DNA of 64,000 nt from Cristatella mucedo. Taxonomy: Eukaryota > Bryozoa > Phylactolaemata > Cristatellidae. Within the stretch, counting starts at the first letter, position 1; each line of letters opens with the position of its first letter. The position numbers were made by a program, and so were the translations under genes. Of this stretch, positions 46,901 to 59,100 are shown piece by piece. The DNA lies in the NCBI GenBank assembly GCA_009760855.2, contig WPIO01000010.1, positions 7,057,501-7,121,500 of the forward strand, in the 5' to 3' direction. The notes under the pieces are model-generated. The model made no database searches, had not been told where the DNA came from, and saw only the letters and a list, made by a program, of their open reading frames with translations.

Positions 46901-49900
46901 AGTTCCAGTCTCGGACCTGCAGAGAAAAAATTTCTGTAACTAACGGCTTAAAAGGTGTGGGAACGGCACAGCTAATTTATAGTCTGAAATGAGAATACTC
47001 GGTGTGCTGTAGCTATTGCATTAATGTGCATGCTTAAGTACCACAAAAAATGAGCAATGCATCATTTTCAAGATGCCAAACAATGTGAAAATATGCCATT
47101 TTTTAAATGGATGCAAAGGATCAAAGACTCATTCTCTTGTTAGTTTTCTGCTGCATACATCGGTCTAAGAATATGCCATCACGATTGACACTATTTTCAT
47201 TGGGTGGATCTGTTCTTAGCTCTTCGGTTGTATGGTTCATGGTCGAATGCCAGCCATTCTTTGTAAACAAAGGATAACTGATACTTTTGCCGATGTTCGA
47301 GGCAGGCTCAATAAACCAATCAGTTTCTGGAATGGCATCCTTTGTCGAACCCCCCTCAAGAGTTCGTCGTATGACAGCCGTCGTATGTTCGCCGTCTGGC
47401 GAATAACTACACCGAGTAGCTAAAGTGCTGGCAGAGCAGCCAGCTCACAAAGAGCAGAGGCAAAAAGCAAAGGACATATAATCACAGCACACACCGAATA
47501 GCACAGCAAACCTTCAACAGAAGCAAAGAAGCCATCGCCGGCAAACACGGCCGTGACCAAATGCACAACACAAAACTTTTAATAAATCGGGGTAGGGCAC
47601 AGCATCGAAGCTAGATGTCTACCTAGCCCAACGATCGGGAGAAAAAATTTCCAGGTGAGGGCATACAGGTGTACATGGGTATGGTTGCCGACACAGAGGG
47701 AGTCGCAGAGTGAGGGCATACTCAGTGAGTTCACATTCTGCTTGCTCCCTCCCCCAATAACGCTGCAGACTCCTATTTATACATTATTTGCTATCTCAAT
47801 CATGCCCTGCATGTTACCTTACACGTCATACCATCACGATCATTCCATACCATCACAATCGCCACGGTCAAGGGCTACAGAGCAAGACTGACAGTAGAAG
47901 ACGCCCACTCAGCCAAGAGTCACGGTCTGTCACAAAGCCTACTTAATGCCACATTTATACCATATAGAGCCTCTCCGAGCAGCTAGTACCTCTGCGGCTG
48001 GCTCATTGCAGCAGCTGCTCATCGGCACAGGCTGCATCATATGACTCCTTTTCGACATGGACATAGCATCACCACCTGCTGAATAATGATTTCGGAGTAT
48101 GTTTCTGATACTTGCACTACAAGCCCACTGGATTACACAGCAAGGCCTCCATAAGGGTTGCCGGGAAAACGGCAGCATAAAAAAGCAAAAATTGGAATAC
48201 CGTTGGATAAGATCAAACTCAAGCGATCATGCCAATGTCATGCCAGTCAAGCAAGAGAGGATAAGATTAGCTAACGTGAGACAACGTGCATTGCACCACT
48301 GCTGAGGAACATCTGCACGAATGTCACTATGCTTTGAGCCCACGTGATACATACTCGCTAGGTGGGCTGTTCAAGTTTTTTACCAGCCTGCTAAATTCTG
48401 CATACCAACATTGACGAATTTGTCGATTGAACGGCTCAATACCGAAGATGGGTACAGATGTGGCAATACACACCACCGGTTAGAGATGGTCAATGACTAA
48501 ATACAGTTAAGAACAGGCAAAATTGACATTATTCACATTTTCATACTACGGCAGCCACAATCGGCTGCTAAAGCACAGAGCATAACAATTTGCTCAACAT
48601 CTATCGCTAGGACACATCTCGCACCTCCCGTAAGATTTCAGCAAAATCGGCGGCCTCTCAATAGGACACGCAAGGGTGCATGAGCAAGGCACACACGCAT
48701 ATTCACTCATACAATGCACATATGCATTACTGACATTAACTATTCTGTATTCGACCTTCAAATATGTCAAGGTCGAATGAGTTTGGCGCCCAATTCTGCA
48801 GAGCTCAGGTTGTTTTCCAGATCCTATTTGCACTTCCTTACGTGTTCCTTGAAAGTGCACGGCTCTCTAGATTCGACAGCCCCATCTCTTTTCACGAGTC
48901 AAGGCTTTCAGAGATGCAGGTGCAGGCATTTTCAAAGTCGACATGGGTGCTCAGGTAGAGGTGAGGGGAAGACCGGAGGAGAATGACAAAGAGAGGACAA
49001 ACTCTTATCTCCAGCAGACATGAAAATGCTGCTTTGAGTTTCCTGGACCAACTCATTAATCATTGAGCCACAGAGTAATGATTCAACAAGACTTAGTTTT
49101 AAACATAGCCTTTAAGCATGTTCATTTTTTAACCTAACAAATCATAGCTACTGCAAATGCCATTTGTCTGACAAGCCAAGCCAGCCAGCCATTGACTAGG
49201 CAAGATTCATTTTTCGGTACATTAAAACCAGCAGTCAGGTTGGGGTGAGGGAAACAGTAGGCATACATTAATAGCCCAGCTCTAGTCACTCGTGTCAACA
49301 AGTGATCATGGTAGGTGATCTGCTTTGCACTGGTCGTACTGAGTTCGATTGCGAGACTGAGAGGCCACAAAGCAACACACCTTACAGCAGATATTTGGCC
49401 TGAGACACTCCAGGAGGTGCATCGCCATGATCCAAAAGGTTCTTACCGAACAACTTCGTCTTTAGTCTGGTTAGTAAACAATAGACCGGTCTGACCTTTC
49501 AACTTCTTGCTGATACGATGCAGGTTGTCTTTGTATTCGTCTTCGGAACCACGACCCAAGGCAAAGGCCATCACCTTATTCTTGCCAAAGAAAAATCTGA
49601 AATGATTGATCACAGCATGTTGATATCTTTCTGCTTATGCTAAGTGGTTGTGAAGCCAGCCGATAAATAACAAATACTAACACAATTATGTTAGTAAAGC
49701 CATGCTAGATCCATTCCAAATATTGAAGGTTGCAACTCAACCAAGTAGCCATCAGCCCTGTGAAGATGGTTACCCACACAATGTACAGGGGAGGGGCTGG
49801 GTAAATCAAAGTAAAACCGATGAACCCAATAGAATTCTGGCTGCACTACCACCTACAATATCAGTAGATGGTCGCTTGCTTTACACGACAAGGTTAGTGC

Positions 49901-50053
49901 GTTTGTGGGTAAAGAAACAACATTCTCATGAGTACCTTATGCACTGCTATTGGAAAAGGCAAAGTGGCGAGACCTAGCCTCCTACTAGTGGCGAGACCCC
50001 ATCGGCCTAGCCTCCTACGAGCACTGGCAAAGGATAGGGGAGAGAGAGAGAGA

Positions 50054-50116
<63 letters not shown>

Positions 50117-53100
50117 AGGGAGGAAGGGAGGGAGAGAGGAAGGGAGGGAGGCAAGCACTAGAGGGTACAGCCCTAGCTGAAAGCATCATCAAAGAAAAGC
50201 CAGTCGTGATATGCCACCAATCGCCAAGTAAGAGCCATTAAACGAGGCAGTCGATGGGCATTTATCTTTGAGCATTACCAGTGAAATGCTCATACCAAGC
50301 ATAGTTGAGCCCTTGTGTTCACGGCAAGCCTGCTTTCTTCAGCAAGCCTGTGTGCTTCAATTCAAGGCTGTATCCTTCTCGGCAAACTTATGTCTTTAGA
50401 AAACTGACAACCGCAGAATGCAACTCCTTTCACGAAATGCATCGGTTATAATGTCAATGTAATAGGCTGCTGAGACAAGATGACCGACATCATACCCCAA
50501 AGCTATCGTTCAATCAATATAGAGCTGACACTTGTGGAGTAAATAATCCTTTATATAGCTTGCATTGGGGCAGGTGGTACAAAATATCATTTCCCCTTGG
50601 GAAGAATCTGCTAACAACTACCACCATTCTTTGTAAGAATAGTAGGACGAATGCTGTTGCAAGTACAAGGATCTAGTAGCAATAAAAAAATGAGTACACA
50701 TGTCGAAATGGAAAGGTTGCTAAAGCTAAAGACGTTTGCCACAAACCTGCTGTGCTTCCACTGCTGCCGGACGTCCTTCAACTTACTGTTTCTCATATTG
50801 TGAACAGAAAATGTGAAGAGCCTAGTGTACTTGTCAATGCACTCTCTGATCTTCAACGGTGTTTTAAGAGAAATGCTGAGCACACATCAAGCTTTAGATG
50901 CGATGCGCAGGGCTTTTCGGAAGCAATAGGAGAACAGCAGTTAAGCACATCGGACTGGCAAACCTTAAGTCATGCCAAAGTTCTGCCAACACCCCATAGC
51001 AGCAATGTACTGCTCAAGAAGGGGCCCATATGCTGACAAAGAAAGAGTTGCCCGGCAGCATGGGCTGTTACAAGGTCACAGCAGCCCAGTGGGCTTCAGC
51101 CTTGGCAGTGGCTGCTGGCCACTAGGTAACTGGCGTGACAGTCGGAGGGGGAGGAGCGAGGTCAGCATAAGAAGTAGCTATGTACACAGCACAGCAGATG
51201 GAGTTTTAAAAACGATTGCAAAACTTTTGTCTATGCACAGCAATAAACAGCATTGCTACACGAGGGTACACACATGTGCAGATATGCCCACAAGTAAACC
51301 CGGCCAAGCTACAGCCAGGCTGTTAACAGACAGTTGCCACTACAAGCAAGCACCTAGCAGCAACAGCAGCAGGGTCACTTGTCATCAACTATATGCCTTG
51401 CACCCTTAATGTCCCAAATCTGACCACCACTGCGTGTGGTTCACTTTCAGTCTCACGTCGATTCTAAGGAAAAAGATAGGCTTTCCCCATCTCTAACATC
51501 GGTGTAGCAAGACCCTTTAAGTAGTCTTAAGTAGACCGGTAGGGAAAGGTGTTCGCACCAAAACTACATGCCTGAACCAAGCGCAAACTTAAGGCATAGA
51601 TATGTCAATCAATTTTGGCTCCGTGGTTAAGGTGCTTGCCTAGACCAAGGTGAATATATTTCATAACCAAGTTAGGGCGGGGCTCAAGGCCCGTGGCATA
51701 TGTGAAGCGCCAGGAAGGAGATCTCTTAGGAAATATACCAATTAATTATATACACATTTTTTGTTATATTTACACCATTCCTCATATAAATAAAAACACA
51801 AGTGTCCTATTCCGGGTTTGTGTCATTTTTTGGCAGAAAAATCCTAGTTTTTTTTAAAGAGATAAGTTGCTGGTTGACTATGGTTTAAGCTTCAGAAGTA
51901 CTCAATTACTCTTCATAATGCTTAATGGGCCTCCAAACCTAAGATTTTCTAAACCTCAAGGAAAAAACTTGATTTAGAGTCCATTATGGGATCTTAACGA
52001 CATAATGCAAGCAAATTTGAGGTGAAGAATATGTAAGCGCGACTATCTTTTCAATTATGGCACTATCTGACTCAGCAGCGGTCCAACCATTGTAAACAAG
52101 CCTTAGCATAGGATCGCTAATAATTCCATTAGGCATTTCCAGTTCTGGATTGGCAAACCGGGCCATTGCCTAGTCCTATACATAACTGCTCCCCCATCTT
52201 ACCATCCACAAACAGCAGAAACCAACATGACCGAGTGGGTCTCTTGGATCACGGTCGACGACAAGAATGCCTGGCGAAAGACTGGGTCTTGCTAAGCTCT
52301 ATGCACAGCGGGCTTTATCACACCACCTCTAGACCATACCTTGGCACCTACCTTCAGATGTCGGCCACAAAAGAGCCAACTCACGTGTGAGGTAGAAATC
52401 AAAAACACGCTCAGGTTTTGCACCAATCCTCACTGTCTACCAAAGACCTGTGCCGTGACAATCCACAACTACGGCACATTGTCAACTTATCCATCACCAC
52501 AAACAAGATGCACATCTCCGAGAAGATTTCAAGAGTTTCCCTTCAAAAGCACCCACTTCGCCATTTCTAGGGGCAGCAAGGTTCTTGAAGACCACGGATC
52601 GCCAACATGCCCAACCTTTTTGAAACTGCAGAATCTGAGGCATGGCGAGGGAAAGGACGATCTCCAGTAGGGGGCGTTGCTCTTGCTGCAATGCTTGGCC
52701 ACAAACCTGCTTCCCTGACAGTAAACATTTCTTTCGTTCACTGGCAAGCCGTAGAAAATTTACTTAAAAGTGCTCACCTCATTTGCACATAGAACCTAAC
52801 GAACTGAACAATCACCACAACACAGCAAAGCTGCAAAAAAGACATACCATTACATTTTGACATTTTACCACATAGCTCTAGGAATAAGTGCTACAAAAGT
52901 GCACAGTATAACATCAAGTGGGACTGAGACGATAGGCTTACCTCATTAACAAGTGCCTGCTTCAACGGCATTCCCTTTTTCTGCGTCTTGGTAAGCGAGA
53001 CTGTGTTCGGCAAAAGAAAAAACACAAAACTGCAGCATAGGAGTGGCAGCACGGTCACTGCATCATGGTGCTCAAGCTACAGTTGATCGTCCACGTCCAT

Positions 53101-56100
53101 CAGCATCGCTAGCTCTGAGTGCACGCACGGTGGGGCAGGCAATGAGAAAGTGTGCCGACTCACTCACAGGACAACACAGAGTCCTACGCAGCCTGATTAG
53201 CCAGAGAAGACTTATCTCCCACTCAACTTCAGACCACCAAGCGAAAGCAACGAGGCGCCAAAAACTGCGGCAGCTCAGCACTGCTACAAGGTATCCTCGA
53301 AGCCTTCGTCCAGCCTTAAAAGGTCAACTAGTAGCCAAGGTCATTGCTAAAACTCGAATCGCTTCGTGCTGTCAAGCAGATATGATGGTCAACTAAGAGC
53401 TTAGCTGTTCTTACGTAGCACGTCCTGAGCCAAACGAAACTCGACTTGATACACGATGAGCTCCGGTTGACTTTGAAAAACTGCTACTGCTATTGATCGA
53501 AGCTTTCCAGCTCATGGCATCGAAGAGCTGCTGGTGCACGAGCTTGCGCCGGAAATATGCACTTGCGAATAAAAACGCTAGACATGGCAAGCTTACGGGT
53601 ATCGGCATAAAAAGAATGCAACAGGCTGGAATGATACGATGTTGATTAGTAGTCTGAGCTTGTTGATATGCAGCAACTAAGTATGGCATGTTTTTTGCTA
53701 TAGAACAGCAAAACATGTTTCTCAGGCAACAGACCGGGGGCTAAAAGTCTTGCTAAAACTAACATGTCACTCCAGGTCAAAATGTATTCAGTTGCAAGAA
53801 CTCCCTGCAGTATGGCCGTAGCTGCTACCCGGATCGGGCAAGACGATTTTTGATGATCCCAGCCATACTCAAGTTCAACACAGCATGCAAAAATATTTAT
53901 TGACAGACCACAAACAAATATGCATGCTGTTGGTAAGCATGTGTTCAGTACGACCGCACCCTACGACGATTCTTTATCACCTCCCTTATCTAGCCAGTCA
54001 TAAAGGCCACACATTTACTCATTGTCTCCTCTGCTGTAGTATTCTAGAGCCTGCATTTTTCTGAAAAAATCAGCTGCTGATGTAGGCCGAACATCCGGCC
54101 CCAGAAGCCTGTAGATGTTGCCCCATAAGTGTTATATGGGGTTCAGATCCAGCAACTGGCTGGGCCAAGGCATTAGCACCACACAGGATTTGTAAAAAAA
54201 AAAAGCTCTACTGACCCGGCAGTCAGCTTAGGGTCATTATCTTGCTGCCAAATGTACCGATCACCAAGCAGATTGTTTGCCCTTTGCTATCCAACTTCCT
54301 TGACCACCGGAAGGTGCTACACGTGTTGATCCATAATACCTTTGATCTGATGTAAAGCTCCAATACCGTTCAAGGCATAGCAGCCCCAAATCACCACAAA
54401 TTTGCATCCAATTTCATTGTAAGTTAAATGCAGTCATGTCGGTACGCCTCATCTTTCCTTCGGCTAACCCCAGGTATCACTTTCCGTAAACAAAAATCGT
54501 GAAATTGCTTTCGCCTGTCAAAAAATAATAATTCCAGTCGTCTTCCGTCCAGAGGGCATTGTCGGGGGCCCACTGTAAGTGGTCTGCAGTGTGATAGCTG
54601 GTGAGCAGTTGCTTGCGTTTTGCAACACCCCTCCTAGAAGATGCGAGTTATGGCGAGCCTCCTATTGACGGTATCTTTACTAATATCGATCCCTGTAGCA
54701 TCCTTGTATGACTGTCCAAGTGTTCTATTTCGCAGAGCTACAATGAAATGAACCGGTACCCCTGGCATCGGTCTTTTGCTGCCGGCCAGATCCAGCTGCT
54801 AGGGCAATTGATCCAGTCCAAGGATATTTTTTGATATCATGACGAATGGTAAACTCTCTAATCCCAAGTCATCGTCTAATCTCACGATTGCCATGGCATT
54901 GTTGATGTAGTACGGTCAGCATCCCTAAAAGATCACTGCGGGTGTTTTGTGGCATGCATTTTGCAACTAGATGTGGCCGATCCCGATGCATAAGTACTGG
55001 GCAGACGTGTTATCCTCGGGCTACAGTGTGTTGAAGTATGATGCAGGTTGACAATATAAATGTTGGAAAAAAGATGTTATCCTAAAAATAGCACATCTGC
55101 CGGCTAAAACAGTATTTTTTTAAGCATTATTGTAGTAAGCCTGTGAGTAGGACTACTAAAGTCTCCAAAGAAGATGCGCTTAAGTAACTCCAAGCTGGCA
55201 GGGGTTCGTAGATACTCAGCAGCTTCTGTTTGCGCTATGGCAAGCCGGAACACTGAGAATTAAGGGGCGCAAGAATTTTTTGGAGACTGAATGTAGATCA
55301 GTATATAGATTAGCAAATTTATTATTTTTATTACTATTATTACTATATTAGAATCAGTGAAGACTACTGCATTAGACTGGCATAAGAGGAAAATTGCCCT
55401 TTTAAAACTACAATGCCATTCCTTTTACTTTGCTACACATTGGCAATGACATAATCAGCCAATAATATAAGCACTGCTAGCAGTCACTAGGGTATAAATA
55501 CAACTAAAGCTCACTGCCCGGCATTGCCTTTACTAACCTTCCTTATAGAGGGGGCCATAACAATATGGGTAAAAATGTTTTACACCGCCATAGCAAAACC
55601 AAATCCCTTTCTCAACATTTTAAAAATTTCTGAAAAGGAAGTATGCCAATTGGTTAGTGAGTCACCCATTTTTTTAAACACGAATTAAATGCTTTAACTA
55701 TTACCGAGATTAACTTGACTCACATGCTCAGGCAACCCAATTCCCCCCATAGCCTGATGTATATCACAAGGCAAAAGTTTTGCAGCTCCACACCCACACG
55801 GTGTCACATGGGGGAATCTGATCAAGCCCACAATTCTATACACATCCATTGGAACAAGAAACTGTAATAAACTCCCATTGAAAACAAAAAAAGACATAAG
55901 GGAGACAATCCTAGGAAGGCTTCCAAATGTGCCAATGAGAACCTGTCTGGAGCAAATACACGATGTCTCCATACCATCTTGAGTAAAAAGAAGTAAATAA
56001 TATTTATCGTTGACAACAAGTGACTCCGGGTATCAGCCAATATCATGTGGCAAATTACACAAGAACACACGCATATTTTGTAGGATTGTTCTCATGCCAG

Positions 56101-59100
56101 CATGGCAATAGAGTCACCACCAAAGACGTAATACAATGCATCCAAAAAAACATCACAGGTCATTGTCAGACCAAACGTCAAGTGCATGAAAAATACTTGG
56201 TGTGATTTGCATTGGATTGCTCTCTCTAACGATGGTGTTAAGTAATGAAGCATCTACGACCAAATTAGCTTGCTGACCATGCTGCACCTAAGCTGCATTA
56301 GTTGGCAGAAAACATTCCAGATTCCTGCTTCCTTGGAAACTCATATAGAGCACATCAGTATTATTCACATCCCACTAACTGCTTCTTCATAAAAAATATG
56401 AATCTCTCCATCAAACTCAGGTCGAGTGCATCAATGGGGCACAACAGACGAAGTTATAAATTCGGATCAGCTGCTATGGAGTTTCTGAGTAGCAGTCATG
56501 AGAGCATCTAGTGCTGCAGTGGTGCGAACACATTTCTTGAACACAAGTATTTATCAGTAGAATATCGACATCTTATCTTAGTTATGCCTGCCGAGATCTC
56601 AAGCATCTTTCTACACCGCAGGATCAATTCTACACAAATTGAGCACCAGTATAGGCATGGATAACCATGATGAGGAAAGAAATGCGAGACGTGTCTCCCT
56701 ATCACTTCACCAGTCCATGTCAGTGTGTCTGTTTTATGTTTAATGATGCAATATGACGTGATTTGTGAATTGAAATATGCTGCTTGCCTCTCTACCGAGA
56801 AAGCATCCACCGTTCTAAGAACATGCAATGCCATCGCATCGTCATGAGTATAAAAGAAAGCCACGAACACAGATGGCACAATCGAAGAATTTATAAAAGG
56901 ATAGTTCAACTTGCTTTTTGAACTCCAGATTGGTCTTGAAAACTGTGCCAGAAGAACTACTTTGTCGACGCTATTGCTTTTGAGCATGCATGTGAGCTTT
57001 TTTCAAATCAATGCTCACTGGCTCATTAAATCCACCATCAGCATTCCTTCCTTCAGGACATGCCTTCGTGGGTCTGACAAGTTCTTGCTTTGTAACTGTT
57101 GCATGGCAGTGACTCGTCAGGACACAATGGGGGCAGGAGGTCAATGGTCAAAGTCTAGACATTGGTACATCAGTATACATAAAGGCAACCGCGCCAGTAA
57201 AGTTGGTTGTTACTTTGTAGCCTGGCAAGCTCAGGTAAACTATCCTTCTGTGAGACAGCATCTGAGCAGTATTACATAATTTGTCAGAAAAAATAATAAT
57301 ACTAACAATAATTCGACATTTATATTGCACCTAATATGAATTAAATCTATTACTAGGCACTTTAAGCCTAAAGGTAAGGGTTGTACTCACGACCCAGGTC
57401 ATGGATTCTATTCATGCAGCAGCCAATTCCTTATTTACTACTGCAAGAAGTGGTAGTTACTAGTGGTAGCTAGTTGCTAAGGGTCTTCTGTTGCTATATA
57501 ACTAAGGCTGCATGATCAGGCAACATTTATGTGTCATGTAATGGAAGCATATCAATTGGTTAATGACAACATGCAGTGTCAGCATACACAAGCTAACAAA
57601 GGATAATTCACACAGACTTAGCAAATGCTGTGAGTAACAGGTGCAGTTTTTAAACTTCTTTTTAAATGCCATCAAGTCAGGGATGTGGTTAGTCTGGAGT
57701 GAGTTCCACACTTTAGGAGCACACTAACCAAAGACACGCCCTCTAAAGGATATCAGGTTGGTTACATTCACAGCTAATAGATTCAAGTCAGAAGAGCGAG
57801 TGGTGCGATGCGAAGCATGGCAGAAGGAAATATTGCTGAGAGGTAGGTCTGAGCATTAGAACAAAGAAACCTAAAAGTGAGTAATAAAGTCAAAAGTCTG
57901 CATGATGGGGAGCCAGTGCAAGTCGGTGAGAAGTGGCATTATGCGGTAGTTGCAACGTACACGAGAGACTAGCCTATCTGCCAAGTTTTGCACCAACTGC
58001 AAGCAGTTGATTGCACAGGCTGGAAGATCTATGAGTGACAGAAGTCAAGACAGGATGTCACAAATGCATTCACTAGTTTTGCTTCGGAGCTGTGATATCT
58101 TTGCCCAAGCAGTAGCAAAATTTTGCAAAGGTAAGTAGCTGAAAGTAGATAGATATAACTGTGGAGCTGATGTAGTCATTCAGTGAATGATCACTGTAGG
58201 CAAAGACGCCCAGATTGAATGCCGATGCTACAGGAGATACCAGGCTGAACACATATTTAGGGTTAGGCTTTTCAATTTCGGTAACACTAAGTTTGCCCAT
58301 AAATAGTAGCTGGTTTTTATCATAATTACATTTAAGGAAATTTGCTGCTGCTCAAATAGAAATGCCAGTAAAACATGTTGCAACTGAGTTAAGAGAGTTT
58401 GAAATGCTGGAAGACTACAGCTGGGTGTCACCCACATGAAAGGTTAAGCCTATATTAAGCTTGGCGATTACATCGGCATGGTGGAAATGTACACACTGAA
58501 CAGAACTGGACTAAGCATAGACCCTTGGAGTACCCCATACTTTAAAGGCTCTTGGATGACTGTTGTCCTTCGACTTCAATACTCTGAAATCTCCTGTGCA
58601 TGTCACTCCTAACCATGTTATTCATTTTGTTTGTTTTTTAAGCATGATTTTACTTACCATTTAATTGCATTTCCCTTTGCAGCAAATGTAAAGCGCCTAG
58701 AAAGAGATTAAGTTCTCTGAGGGCGCTTTATCAAGGCATTATTATTATTATTACCTAAGCCAACAACAAATTTACATTCTAATAGTACCAGTCGTTATGA
58801 TGTCGACTAAAAGTAAATGCAGTCGGCCAGTCGTGAACATGCCCAGCTAGGTACAAAAAGGTGCTACAAAATAAAGGACTACTTACCTCCTATTGAGAAT
58901 CAAGCACTCGAGTCAGAGTAAAAAATATTGCTACTGAACGGTACTGCGTCGGATGTATAGGTTTTATGCACTGTGGTTTTATCTGGTGGCCGTTGTAAGG
59001 TCACGTGGCATTGCAACTCTTACTGCCATCTGGGAAATACCAATTCTTTGAATATTAGGATTGCTTTTTAACCAGATAGGACTTGGGGCACTCCACTGGT

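Noticed and set aside
51984-52166. 60-codon minus-strand frame beginning [13 protein letters not shown] as an extra MRTO4 or nested exon
   Set aside because: MRTO4 exons 2 and 3 join perfectly without it, and no good donor follows in frame.
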